DNA of 12,399 nucleotides from Morganella morganii (GTDB lineage Bacteria > Pseudomonadota > Gammaproteobacteria > Enterobacterales > Enterobacteriaceae). This document shows, one piece after another, positions 6,495 to 12,399 of the stretch. The position numbers and the translations under genes are program-made. The DNA is taken from NCBI RefSeq assembly GCF_003996855.1, contig NZ_NRQY01000001.1:634051-646449 (forward strand). The letters run 5' to 3'. Under the pieces are notes generated by a model. That model saw only the letters and a program-made list of their open reading frames with translations. It searched no databases and was not told the origin of the DNA. The stretch's first letter is position 1. Each line of letters begins with the position of its first letter.

Positions 6495-7201
6495 TGAATG
6501 AAAAACGACAACTGACGACAGAACAGCTGGAAGACTGCCGAAGACTGAAAGCTTTGTATGAGTCAAAGAAAAAAGCGCTGGGTATCACCCAACAGAGCAT
6601 TGCTGACATACTGAATATTAGTCAGGGCGCTGTCGGTCACTATCTTAATGGCCGTAACGCATTAAATTTACAGACAGCCAGTATATTTTCCGCGCAACTT
6701 AATGTCCCGATTTCTGATTTCAGTCCGTCTCTCGCCACAGAGGCACAGGCACTGAGCGCCGCTATTGACAGCAATATTTCCGGTCTTCGTCCTTACAAAC
6801 CCTCCCCGCGATATCCTGTGATAAACTGGGTACAGGCAGGTGCCTGGAATGAAGCAAATGAGGCTTACGGGTTAGATCAAATCGATGAGTGGTATGAATC
6901 GGAAATCCATGTTCAGGGTGCCGCATTCTGGCTGAGAGTCGAAGGAGATTCCATGACTGCTCCGACCGGAAAAAGTGTACCTGACGGCTCGCTGATCCTT
7001 ATCGATACCGGCAAAGATTCCGGAAACGGCAGTCTGGTCGTCGCAAAACTGACGGATTCCAATGAAGCAACATTCAAAAAACTGGTTATCGACGGAGGCA
7101 ACTGGTATCTGAAAGGACTTAATCCGGCATGGCCGGTGATGAAGGTCAACGGTGACTGCAAAATTATCGGTGTCGCTGTTCAGATGATGATGAAACTGTA
7201 A
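6494..7201 (+). CDS. S24-family phage repressor (CI/LexA-like), 235 aa
   Basis: A lambda CI-type repressor. The N-terminal helix-turn-helix is at about 32-54 (TQQSIADILNISQGAVGHYL, then NGRNALN). A linker runs to about 105. The C-terminal S24 peptidase domain has the autocleavage site VQAG (Ala115-Gly116), the nucleophile Ser153 in EGDSM and the general-base lysine in ATFKKL (Lys195). All self-cleavage elements are intact, so RecA-stimulated inactivation in the SOS response is expected by family analogy. No ribosome binding site precedes the ATG, and a TATAGT-like box abuts it; translation may be weak or nearly leaderless, as with lambda cI from PRM. It is divergent from a strongly promoted leftward unit, the classic lysogeny-switch layout, yet no other intact phage genes are nearby. 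Confidence 0.93.
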   Translation: MNEKRQLTTEQLEDCRRLKALYESKKKALGITQQSIADILNISQGAVGHYLNGRNALNLQTASIFSAQLNVPISDFSPSLATEAQALSAAIDSNISGLRPYKPSPRYPVINWVQAGAWNEANEAYGLDQIDEWYESEIHVQGAAFWLRVEGDSMTAPTGKSVPDGSLILIDTGKDSGNGSLVVAKLTDSNEATFKKLVIDGGNWYLKGLNPAWPVMKVNGDCKIIGVAVQMMMKL

Positions 7202-7230
7202 TCATCCTTCTGCCTGTGTGCATCTCTGAA

Positions 7231-7247
7231 AAATACTTTGAGTATTT
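7231..7247. repeat. Perfect palindrome AAATACT-TTG-AGTATTT after the repressor
   Basis: Seven-base arms with a 3-base spacer, 30 bp after the repressor stop. It matches the TACT/AGTA operator pattern upstream of the repressor, so it may be another operator controlling the following 80-residue ORF. Followed by ATTTTTA, it could instead be a weak AT-rich terminator for the repressor. Confidence 0.45.
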
Positions 7248-7327
7248 ATTTTTACTTACAGAAATACCATAACAAAATAATACTAACCTTATTTTTATGA
7301 ATACTCAGAAAAGTAAAGGAGGCACAA

Positions 7328-7570
7328 ATGAGTTGCCGCGGATATCATTGCGCCAGAGCCCGCCGGTCTGCCCGCAGACAACAATTACAGGCAGAGTACC
7401 GGCTTAATGCGGAGTTGAAAGCGGCTATCAACGGAGAACGCGATGAAAAAGAACCAGTGTTAGCTCTGAACAGACGGCCGATGAACAGAGTCACAAAAGC
7501 CCTTTCAGCCCGCCATACCTGTACTGAGAATTCTGCCGGAATGAGTGTATTTTCGAAGACAGGTCAGTAA
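7328..7570 (+). CDS. Arg-rich small protein of unknown function (80 aa)
   Basis: I do not recognise this protein. It begins MSCRGYHCARARRSARRQQ, is strongly basic at the N-terminus, has a short charged helix (LNAELKAAINGERDEKEP), then a second basic part (LNRRPMNRVTKALSARHTC). It has no signal peptide or membrane segment. AAAGGAGG five bases before the ATG is one of the best ribosome binding sites in the window, which supports expression. It lies about 125 bp after the repressor, behind an AT-rich region with a TACT/AGTA palindrome, and could be a nucleic-acid-binding accessory of the same element. That role is inference from charge and place only. Confidence 0.6.
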   Translation: MSCRGYHCARARRSARRQQLQAEYRLNAELKAAINGERDEKEPVLALNRRPMNRVTKALSARHTCTENSAGMSVFSKTGQ

Positions 7571-7927
7571 CTGCGTGTTTTTTCAAAAAAACAGCCGTTT
7601 TTCTGTTCGTTATATTCTTTTTTTCTCATCATAATAACTTTCAGATATTAATGTGCCTTTTGTCACATTTTGTCATCATTTGCTGACAAATCCCGATAAT
7701 ACATTAACCAGACTTTAAAAAGCCGGACACTACTACACATCCGCTCCGGTATAGTAAGTTCATCCAAGTAGAGAGTACCCTGAAGAAATGTTGTGATTAT
7801 GCCCGCGGATTGCGGGCTTTTTTTTATTTCTGTCAAGATGAAATTGTGCGGTGAAAAAAACAGGAATATGTTTCATCCATACCCGCTGAGCAGGTATAAA
7901 TACTCCCGTAATCCTGAGGATATCATA
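7571..7927. other. Gene-free stretch with a possible small RNA
   Basis: No convincing ORF lies here. The first part has A/T runs; then TTGTCA-like and GATAAT-like promoter elements appear around 7665-7700. A G/C-containing segment with a CCGGA/TCCGG pairing follows at about 7723-7749, and a canonical terminator ends it at 7825. This could be a roughly 110-nt small RNA or the tail of a transcript. I could not match it to any sRNA I know. The last 100 bp hold a TATAAA (7895-7900), possibly the -10 of the next gene. Confidence 0.3.
7801..7825 (+). terminator. Rho-independent terminator
   Basis: GCCCGC and GCGGGC form a perfect 6-bp G/C stem around GGATT, followed by eight T. There is no gene just upstream on this strand, which is why an sRNA is suspected. 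Confidence 0.85.
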
Positions 7928-8146
7928 ATGAAAAATTCAGCCCTTATTGTTGCAACTCTGGCCGGTTTATTCTCTTTCGGTGCAATGGCATCGACATCAG
8001 CTCCGGCAGTTTCCGCAGCGCATTCAGGTATTACCGCTACTAAAGCGGACAGCCATGTAAAATCCGTAAAACATGAAGCAAAAGTAAAAAATGAAAAAGG
8101 AAAGAAGGCAAAAAAAATTAAAGAGGAAAAACAGGGCGCAATCTGA
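7928..8146 (+). CDS. Small Lys-rich exported protein (72 aa)
   Basis: A Sec-type signal peptide is plain: MKNS, hydrophobic ALIVATLAGLFSFG and a likely cleavage at AMA/ST after residue 21. The mature part, about 50 residues, begins with an Ala/Ser-rich segment and ends with very Lys-rich sequence (VKHEAKVKNEKGKKAKK). The style resembles periplasmic Asr-like acid shock proteins, but no specific Asr repeat is visible. The start at 7928 is chosen over an in-frame ATG at 7793, because the upstream extension is translated terminator and GAGGA sits seven bases before 7928. TATAAA at 7895 may be its -10. A perfect 12-bp hairpin terminator follows. It appears to be a single-gene unit. Confidence 0.7.
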   Translation: MKNSALIVATLAGLFSFGAMASTSAPAVSAAHSGITATKADSHVKSVKHEAKVKNEKGKKAKKIKEEKQGAI

Positions 8147-8196
8147 TCATTAAAATCGTGTTATCCGCAGATTAAACCGGCACCATACCTGGGCCG

Positions 8197-8231
8197 TAAA
8201 AAAACCTCCCGTCATACGGGAGGTTTTCCTC
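8197..8231. terminator. Bidirectional hairpin terminator
   Basis: AAAACCTCCCGT and ACGGGAGGTTTT form a perfect 12-bp stem with a CAT loop (8201-8227), preceded by A and followed by T-containing sequence. It ends the exported-protein gene from the left and the 30-residue gene from the right. Confidence 0.9.
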
Positions 8232-8250
8232 TCTTCTTAATTACCCGTCA

Positions 8251-8343
8251 TCACATCACTAACGCAATAACAAAGATAATGAGCGCCATGCAGGTGAAGA
8301 AACCAATAGGGTATACCATCGTACTTTTCGTCATTGGTGACAT
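8251..8343 (-). CDS. Small single-span membrane protein (30 aa)
   Basis: The ORF reads MSPMTKSTMVYPIG, then a hydrophobic segment FFTCMALIIFVIALVM up to a TGA. The AGGAG eight bases upstream of the ATG is a strong ribosome binding site, and a perfect bidirectional terminator lies 24 bp after the stop. One transmembrane helix with a short N-terminal tail, without cleavable signal, is typical of enterobacterial small inner-membrane proteins that modulate larger partners. I cannot match it to a named one. It is divergent in style from the TauE-type gene upstream on the same strand, from which it is separated by about 165 bp, so it probably has its own promoter. Confidence 0.65.
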   Translation of the reverse strand: MSPMTKSTMVYPIGFFTCMALIIFVIALVM

Positions 8344-8509
8344 GATCGAATCTCCTGTAAACCTTACTTAGTATCTGACAAACAAAGAACCCGCAGATAT
8401 TTAAGGACATCCGAAGACATAAGTAAAGCTGATAGATCACAAAATCAGCCTGCAATCAATAAAACACGTTTTCGGTGCATATTGTTATTTTTCGGCGGAA
8501 ATATCAAGC

Positions 8510-9322
8510 TTACTGCACAAATACCATAACTACCAGCACAAATATCAGAAGTACCAGATAAGATTTTGCATAGAGTTTATCCGGTATCCGGCCAATCAGC
8601 GGAGCGCTGAGTTTTTGCCCCAGCCAGGAACCGGCAATCAGCAAAATAAACGCCGGAATATCCACATAACCGGCAAAACCACTGCCGAATTCCGCCGTTT
8701 CATGGCGGGCCAGCAGAATGTAAGTCAGCGTGCCGGTCAGCGCCACCGGCAAAGATAACGGGTTTGCCATTGCTGCCGCCTGTGCCATTTCCGCACCTCG
8801 GCGGCGCATCAGAGGGACCGTCATCACACTGCCGCCCACTCCCAGAAATGCAGCCACCACACCAATCACAGTACCGGCTGCCGCAGTAGTACCCGCTGAC
8901 ATCCCCCGCAAATGAGAAGCTGACGGTGTCATAAATCCGGGGCGGAAAATACTGTCCGAAATAGTGATGGCAAGGTAAGAAATAAAAAGCCACTTAACCC
9001 ATATACCCTGAACGCTAATCGCCAGTAATGCACCAGCCACCGCACCGGCGGCAATATATCCCGCCAGCGGGCGAACCTGTGACCAGTTAATCATTCCGGC
9101 GCGGTGCTGGCGAAGTGTTGCCATTGATGAGCTGAATATCATCACACCGGTGGATGTCGCCACCGCAATATGCATGGCAGACGCCGCAGTATGGCTGTCC
9201 GCCGTGGCCGTTAACAATGCATAAAGCAGCGGAACAATAAAAAAACCGCCACCGAAACCGAAACCGAATAATACCGTTGTCGATCCGACAAGGTAGCCAC
9301 ACACAAATAAGAGTAAAAACAC
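8510..9322 (-). CDS. TauE/SafE (TSUP) family membrane permease
   Basis: A polytopic inner-membrane protein of the sulfite exporter TauE/SafE family, whose members export or import sulfur-containing or organic anions. About eight hydrophobic segments are visible. The first half has the family's GFGFGGGFFIVPLLY segment (about 20-34 from the chosen start), and the second half the matching FLGVGGSVMTVPL, the typical internal duplication. The chosen start is GTG at 9322, with GGAG eight bases upstream, giving 270 residues, the usual length. A longer TTG start at 9400 adds 26 residues but has a poor leader. It follows the YegP terminator, so it is probably its own unit. The substrate cannot be read from sequence. 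Confidence 0.88.
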   Translation of the reverse strand: MFLLLFVCGYLVGSTTVLFGFGFGGGFFIVPLLYALLTATADSHTAASAMHIAVATSTGVMIFSSSMATLRQHRAGMINWSQVRPLAGYIAAGAVAGALLAISVQGIWVKWLFISYLAITISDSIFRPGFMTPSASHLRGMSAGTTAAAGTVIGVVAAFLGVGGSVMTVPLMRRRGAEMAQAAAMANPLSLPVALTGTLTYILLARHETAEFGSGFAGYVDIPAFILLIAGSWLGQKLSAPLIGRIPDKLYAKSYLVLLIFVLVVMVFVQ

Positions 9323-9440
9323 AGAACCAGCTCCGCTTAATATAATCGTTACCCCTACTATAAACAGCCCGCGGGGAGTTCGCTTTTGTATGCAGGACAA
9401 CCGGTATTGTATTTCAGCCAGGATAAGTTCTGCGTCGCAG

Positions 9441-9478
9441 AAAAAAGAAAAGGCTCACTGATGGGTTCAGGAGCCTTA
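9441..9478 (-). terminator. Terminator of the YegP-family gene
   Basis: On the minus strand AAGGCTC, CTGA and their partners TCAG, GAGCCTT form a two-part stem around a small loop, followed by a run of T broken by one C. It starts about 20 bp after the YegP-family stop and insulates the permease gene. Confidence 0.85.
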
Positions 9479-9496
9479 TTAATTCTGCTGCTTATT

Positions 9497-9691
9497 TTAT
9501 TTATCGGTAAGGTCTTTAATCTCTTCAGAAGGACCATTTTTCTGTACGGAGGCAATACCATTCAGCGCCCCCTGCTTTGATGCATACATCTCGCTGGTGG
9601 CGATAATTTCATGGTTACCGGCTTTCAGGACAAAATAATACGGCTGTGATGCATCTTTCTTGGCCGATTTTTTTAACTCGTAATACCCCAT
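9497..9691 (-). CDS. YegP-family protein (DUF1508), 64 aa
   Basis: A single DUF1508 domain: MGYYELKKSAKKDASQPYYF, then VLKAGNHEIIATSEMYASKQ and GALNGIASVQKNGPSEEIKD. The YYELKK..., FxLKAxNHEIIATSEMY and Asn-Gly-Ile pattern is characteristic of the UPF0339/YegP family, which forms small beta-rich proteins of unknown cellular role. Two-repeat members are about 110 residues; this is the one-repeat form. GAGGAG six bases upstream of the ATG is an excellent ribosome binding site. It is followed by a strong terminator, so it is a monocistronic gene. The upstream 120 bp, shared with the broken acetyltransferase's 3' end, contains a TATACT that may be its -10. Confidence 0.88.
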   Translation of the reverse strand: MGYYELKKSAKKDASQPYYFVLKAGNHEIIATSEMYASKQGALNGIASVQKNGPSEEIKDLTDK

Positions 9692-9810
9692 AACAAGCTC
9701 CTCAGATTGAAAATCATGTTAATACGGCAAATCATAATGACGATTTCAGTATAGTCACTGATACGTAAAAACAGGAAATAAAAACCGGAAAAGATAATAT
9801 CCGATGATAT

Positions 9811-10299
9811 TCAGTAACCAATCATCAGTAAATACGGGGTATCATCACAGATAAAATGACCGGCTTCACTCATACCGCATTTCAGATGTGCACGAACTGA
9901 ACGTTCATTATCCTGATTAATAAATGCGACCGGCTTTCCGCTGTTTTCCGCACACAACTGTTTATACAATGCAGGCAAAATTCCCTGTCCGCGATAATCT
10001 GCGGCGATACAGACCGGGCCATAAAACCAGTTATTTTCCAGCAGTTCACCGAATTACTGTGCAATCAGAGCAGTCACAGGGGATATTTGCGCTGACTGCT
10101 CCGGGAAACTGAACACAACACCGGCAATCACATCATCATCATGAGCAATAATCACCGTCAGCGCATGCGCAAACATATTTTCAACTTTTTTCAGGGGATA
10201 TTCTCCCAGTAATCCCCCCTGCCGCGACTGTGCATTTTCCTGTAATAATGCGGTAACCTGTCCGCAGTCCGCATTTTTCATCAGCCGGTAACAAATCAT
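9811..10299 (-). pseudogene. GNAT N-acetyltransferase interrupted by an in-frame TAA
   Basis: The reading frame runs from ATG 10299 to TGA 9811 (about 162 codons) and is interrupted by one TAA at 10054-10056. The first part (MICYRLMKNADCGQVTALL, ... VIIAHDDDVIAGVVFSF) has the GNAT N-terminal strand pattern. After the stop, in the same frame, come FGELLENNWFYGPVCIAADY, the acetyl-CoA-binding RGQGI, LPALYKQL, and the C-terminal FINQDNERSVRAHLKCGM. The frame is otherwise undamaged. CAA or CAG to TAA at a glutamine (ALIAQ-stop-FGELL) is the simplest explanation, so the mutation is recent or the protein is made by readthrough. The leader AGGGGAGAAG is good. It sits downstream of the YdcH-family gene on the same strand, with a terminator between. 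Confidence 0.85.
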
Positions 10300-10332
10300 C
10301 TTCTCCCCTCTCTTTTTTATTCCCCGGAAAGT

Positions 10333-10358
10333 AAAAAGCCACCGGATTAACCGATGGC
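10333..10358 (-). terminator. Terminator of the YdcH-family gene
   Basis: On the minus strand GCCATCGG and CCGGTGGC pair with one mismatch around a TTAAT loop, followed by five T. It starts 13 bp after the YdcH-family stop. Confidence 0.8.
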
Positions 10359-10370
10359 ATATAAGAAAAT

Positions 10371-10592
10371 TCAGTCATCTTCCGGCGGATCTTTCAGAAG
10401 CTGATGGATCTCTTCTTTAAGGCGTAATTTTTGCTTTTTCAGTTCCACCACTTCCTCACTGTAACCACTTCTGTCGGATTTTTCCAGGCGGGCTATTTCA
10501 TGATCGAGTTGATTGTGTTTATCAAACAGCGTACGAAACTGATGATTATTCTGGCGAAGATGGGAAATTAAATCACGGTATTCCGGAAACAT
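10371..10592 (-). CDS. YdcH-family protein (DUF465), 73 aa
   Basis: A short, mostly helical protein: MFPEYRDLISHLRQNNHQFR, TLFDKHNQLDHEIARLEKSD, then EVVELKKQKLRLKEEIHQLL. The 'F..L.dkHn.LD.eI..lE...' and 'v..LKkqKL.LKdei..ll' patterns are the DUF465/YdcH signature, forming a two-helix coiled coil. Enterobacterial members are about 74 residues, so this is full length. GGAGG nine bases upstream of the ATG gives a strong start; the same GGAGG overlaps the stop of the preceding small ORF, suggesting translational coupling. Function of the family is not established; a structural or regulatory helix bundle is possible. Confidence 0.88.
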   Translation of the reverse strand: MFPEYRDLISHLRQNNHQFRTLFDKHNQLDHEIARLEKSDRSGYSEEVVELKKQKLRLKEEIHQLLKDPPEDD

Positions 10593-10598
10593 AACAAC

Positions 10599-10706
10599 TT
10601 ACCTCCTGTCAGTGACTATATAACCATCATCTGCGATTTCCGCCCGTAAATCAAAGATCAGACGCTGAAAATTTGACATTGGTTTGCTGTTTAATTCCGC
10701 AAACAT
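10599..10706 (-). CDS. Small ORF or C-terminal fragment before YdcH (35 aa)
   Basis: The frame from ATG 10706 reads MFAELNSKPMSN, FQRLIFDLRAEIADDG, YIVTDRR. In the same frame it extends upstream through EHNFREDWQRK to the TGA that ends the lipoprotein ORF at 10758, with no other start. The sequence looks like real protein: a compact amphipathic helix with a clean end. It could be a true micro-gene with a weak AGAGA leader, or the tail of a longer gene whose front was lost. I do not recognise the family. Its stop overlaps the ribosome binding site of the YdcH-family gene, which suggests co-transcription. Confidence 0.45.
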   Translation of the reverse strand: MFAELNSKPMSNFQRLIFDLRAEIADDGYIVTDRR

Positions 10707-10757
10707 TTTTCTCTGCCAGTCTTCACGGAAATTATGCTCCGCCTGCCCGCCTGTACA

Positions 10758-11153
10758 TCATGGGGTTATTGTTAAGGTCATACGTGCTGACGGTTTTACT
10801 TCATAGATTTGCTTTTCACTATTCCAGACAAACTCCGGCGACGCATACTGACCATATTCATGGGAAGGAAAATCATTGGGTTTATAAGAAAAATCACTGT
10901 CGATACCGGTCATTTTGCTTTCTTTCAGCCCGGCTTTAAAAATTTCATTAAGTTTATTTTTGCTTTTTTCCGCGTCCTGTTCAAATTTCGAACGACCCGC
11001 AAGCATATAGACCGGCTTCCCGGTGGTATTAATTATAAGATTATCGTGTGGTTTTTTGGTAGCTATTGTTAGTTCAGAGTGAGTTTTACTTCCTGCCTCA
11101 GCACATCCGACAAGCAGACATAATGACAGATGGGATATAACTACATAATGCAT
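10758..11153 (-). CDS. Putative lipoprotein of unknown function (131 aa)
   Basis: The N-terminus MHYVVISHLSLCLLVGC carries a lipobox (LVG-C), so signal peptidase II should cleave before Cys17 and lipidate it; Asp is not at +2 (the residue is Ala), which favours outer-membrane sorting by the Lol rule. The signal is short and lacks an obvious positive N-region, so the true start may differ. The mature part is soluble, with charged helical sequence (KFEQDAEKSKNKLNEIF) and a Tyr/Phe-rich C-terminal half (SPEFVWNSEKQIYEV). I do not recognise the family. The leader TCAGGAATTAACCTT gives a reasonable ribosome binding site. Its TGA is followed, in the same frame, by the small ORF before YdcH. Confidence 0.6.
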   Translation of the reverse strand: MHYVVISHLSLCLLVGCAEAGSKTHSELTIATKKPHDNLIINTTGKPVYMLAGRSKFEQDAEKSKNKLNEIFKAGLKESKMTGIDSDFSYKPNDFPSHEYGQYASPEFVWNSEKQIYEVKPSARMTLTITP

Positions 11154-11498
11154 AAGGTTAATTCCTGATAATTGACCCCGGCATTATTACATAAGATTAT
11201 TTTATATGTAAACCAAATCAAAAATAACATATAGTTATTAACTGATAATACCACCTGAGACTAAGTGAAATATAAAATGAATTTCCCCGTCATTTTTTGC
11301 ATTAATTATATAAATAACTGCATTTTCACCAAAAACACAGTTTATTATTTTATAAAAATAATCTGTATTATTTTACAACGGTATCAGACAACACCCTTTT
11401 ACTGTGCTGACAGTAACCATATTTTCATCCTGCCAGACAAATTAACCCTGTAATTTGTCTGGTAAAATATCCCGCCTCAATTCAGTAAAGAAAGTCTG
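11154..11498. other. AT-rich intergenic region
   Basis: This 345-bp stretch holds no gene I can support. A 62-codon open frame at 11265-11453 is translated AT-rich DNA with no ribosome binding site. TATTATTTT-type runs occur near 11342-11375, and a long perfect inverted repeat is at 11433-11462. The region should hold the leftward promoter of the lipoprotein gene and the rightward promoter of the 36-residue gene. Confidence 0.5.
11433..11462. repeat. Perfect 12-bp inverted repeat with 6-base loop
   Basis: CCAGACAAATTA and TAATTTGTCTGG pair perfectly around ACCCTG. It lies about 36 bp before the 36-residue gene. There is no T-run on either side, so it is a poor simple terminator; an operator or a structured 5' leader is as likely. 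Confidence 0.6.
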
Positions 11499-11609
11499 AT
11501 GATTAAAGTGATTAAGGTAACGGTTAAAACAGGAATATCGGCTCTGCCGGCTTCTCTGCTTATCGGGCTGATTTTATTGCTGTGTTTACTGTTATTTTCG
11601 GAACAATAA
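11499..11609 (+). CDS. Small single-span membrane protein (36 aa)
   Basis: ATG at 11499 opens MIKVIKVTVKTGISALPASL, followed by a hydrophobic stretch LIGLILLLCLLLFSEQ and TAA. A basic N-terminus and one Leu-rich helix suggest a type of small inner-membrane protein with the N-terminus in the cytoplasm. The leader AAAGAAAGTCTG is only a fair ribosome binding site. It is preceded by the inverted repeat at 11433-11462, which may lie in its leader. No match to a named small protein comes to mind; toxin-like small membrane peptides share this look. It is the only plus-strand gene in the last 4 kb. Confidence 0.45.
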   Translation: MIKVIKVTVKTGISALPASLLIGLILLLCLLLFSEQ

Positions 11610-11720
11610 TTTTTATCCGATGATGATGCTGCAGAACATTTCATTCTTTGAGAATAAAAGTAATCAACTAATATAAAACCCGAAAAAATACTGGGTTATC
11701 AACTGACTGACCACAGAATG

Positions 11721-11743
11721 AAAAGCCTCACCAAAGTGAGGCT
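11721..11743 (-). terminator. Terminator of the DUF3088 gene
   Basis: On the minus strand AGCCTCAC and GTGAGGCT pair perfectly over 8 bp with a 4-base loop, followed by four T. It is 24 bp after the DUF3088-family stop. Confidence 0.8.
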
Positions 11744-11766
11744 CACTTTCTGCTTATTGACCACTG

Positions 11767-12075
11767 TTACGGATGTTTTTTAGGGCAACCGTTTGTCATG
11801 GCAAATTCTGCCAGAATGCCATCAACATCATTAATAAATTGTTGTCCGTCAGCAAAAACCAATACCGGCAATGATTGATTTTCTTCCCCGATAAGCTCAA
11901 CAAGCGGCTTTCTTGGTTTTTCAAAATCAACATAAACAACATTTATTGATTCACGCAGCTCAGGATTGGTTGCAAGGACGCCTTCTAACAGAGTGCAGTC
12001 CGGGCAAAGAAAGAGACTGCCGGGATAATTTAAGTCAGAAAATCCCATTTTTAAAAGATACAGTGTTTTTTTCAT
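11767..12075 (-). CDS. DUF3088 thioredoxin-like protein (102 aa)
   Basis: The protein starts MKKTLYLLKMGFSD and has YPGSLFLCPDCTLLEGVLA with a CxxC pair (Cys24, Cys27), then VDFEKPRKPLVELIGEENQS, LPVLV and a C-terminal FINDVDGIL. This is the DUF3088 pattern, a thioredoxin-fold family often about 110 residues; the ENQSLPVLV segment is the cis-Pro-like region. The Cys pair suggests a thiol-redox or metal-related role, not established. The start at 12075 is favoured over an in-frame ATG at 12135, because GGAGG lies five bases upstream and because family members begin at this point. A good terminator follows. Confidence 0.8.
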   Translation of the reverse strand: MKKTLYLLKMGFSDLNYPGSLFLCPDCTLLEGVLATNPELRESINVVYVDFEKPRKPLVELIGEENQSLPVLVFADGQQFINDVDGILAEFAMTNGCPKKHP

Positions 12076-12178
12076 ATGTTCCTCCGGTTTGTTATCAAAA
12101 TAATTTACCATCCATTCGATGGAAATAATTTCCATAACTCACTCAGATTTAATGAAAAAAAGTATAAATATTCTCTTT

Positions 12179-12399
12179 CTATTTCCGGCCAGTACTGACC
12201 GGCTGGCGTAACGAAACAATTAAAATCTTTAATTCCTTTACCACCCGCCTCAGAACCGATACCAAACCCTGTGCTGTATTTACATGTGACCGGGTTGCTA
12301 TCACACCTGAATCATACGGTATAGTAATAACGTATTGGTTTTCTCCTGATATATTTCTGTATGCAAACATCAGCATCGATATATTGCCGGCTTGGTAAT
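12179..12399 (-). CDS. Possible 3' end of an ORF, cut by window edge
   Basis: A minus-strand frame stays open from the right edge to TAG at 12179, about 73 codons. An internal ATG pair at 12376-12368 has no ribosome binding site, so if this is a gene it starts beyond the window. It reads YRNISGENQYVITIPYDSG, VIATRSHVNTAQG and LRRVVKELKILIVSLR. I do not recognise it, and an open frame of this length could occur by chance. Confidence 0.2.
   Translation of the reverse strand, partial: YQAGNISMLMFAYRNISGENQYVITIPYDSGVIATRSHVNTAQGLVSVLRRVVKELKILIVSLRQPVSTGRK

Noticed and set aside
7793..7927. Upstream in-frame extension of the Lys-rich exported protein
   Set aside because: It translates the terminator at 7801-7825 and hides the signal peptide; the start at 7928 has its own ribosome binding site.
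8237..8455. A 72-codon minus-strand frame over the 30-residue membrane protein
   Set aside because: It is in a different frame from the well-signalled micro-gene, with no ribosome binding site or domain.
9087..9302. A Cys/Gly-rich minus-strand frame inside the permease gene
   Set aside because: It is an out-of-frame reading of the permease, with no start signal.
9323..9400. Longer TTG start for the TauE/SafE-type permease
   Set aside because: It adds 26 non-conserved residues with no good ribosome binding site, while GTG 9322 has GGAG eight bases upstream and fits the family length.
11265..11453. A 62-codon plus-strand frame
   Set aside because: It is low-complexity AT-rich translation (many Ile, Tyr, Asn, Phe) with no ribosome binding site, and its end lies in the inverted repeat.

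Overview
The window looks like chromosome (or a chromosome-like island) of a gammaproteobacterium, most likely Enterobacterales and perhaps Morganellaceae. The basis is an enterobacterial-type tRNA-Arg(CCU), P4-type integrases, small YegP- and YdcH-family genes and typical sigma70 and terminator signals. The species placement is inference; no marker gene settles it.

Left part (1-1700) is an integration junction. A nearly complete P4-type tyrosine integrase reads leftward off the edge. A short intergenic region with three ATGTAC repeats follows, then an intact tRNA-Arg(CCU). Directly after its CCA end come the truncated ends of two overlapping tail-type phage genes on the opposite strand. The integrase lies on the 5' side of the tRNA, which is not the usual geometry.

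Central cassette (about 1700-5390) is the most interesting part. After an AT-rich leader with a repeated decamer, three genes run in tight succession: a large serine recombinase with an unusual C-terminal part, a ParB-like protein with a CGQGR box and TENIARR motif, and a second ParB-like protein with a RepB-type C-terminal region. No ParA ATPase or replication gene is present. A weak hairpin terminator closes it. I infer that the ParB-like pair works with the recombinase on DNA rather than in plasmid partition.

Switch region (5390-7570) has a decayed P4-type integrase fragment, a leftward pair of small genes of unknown function, and a divergent S24-family (CI/LexA-like) repressor. A strong leftward promoter (TTGACA, 16 bp, TATTAT) overlaps a TACT/AGTA-type candidate operator. 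A small Arg-rich ORF with a strong ribosome binding site follows the repressor.

Right part (7570-12399) looks like ordinary host chromosome with many small genes: a Lys-rich exported protein, a 30-residue membrane protein, a TauE/SafE-type permease, a YegP-family protein, a GNAT acetyltransferase broken by one in-frame TAA, a YdcH-family protein, a small ORF in frame with an upstream lipoprotein, a 36-residue membrane protein, and a DUF3088 thioredoxin-like protein. Most are single transcription units with clear hairpin terminators.
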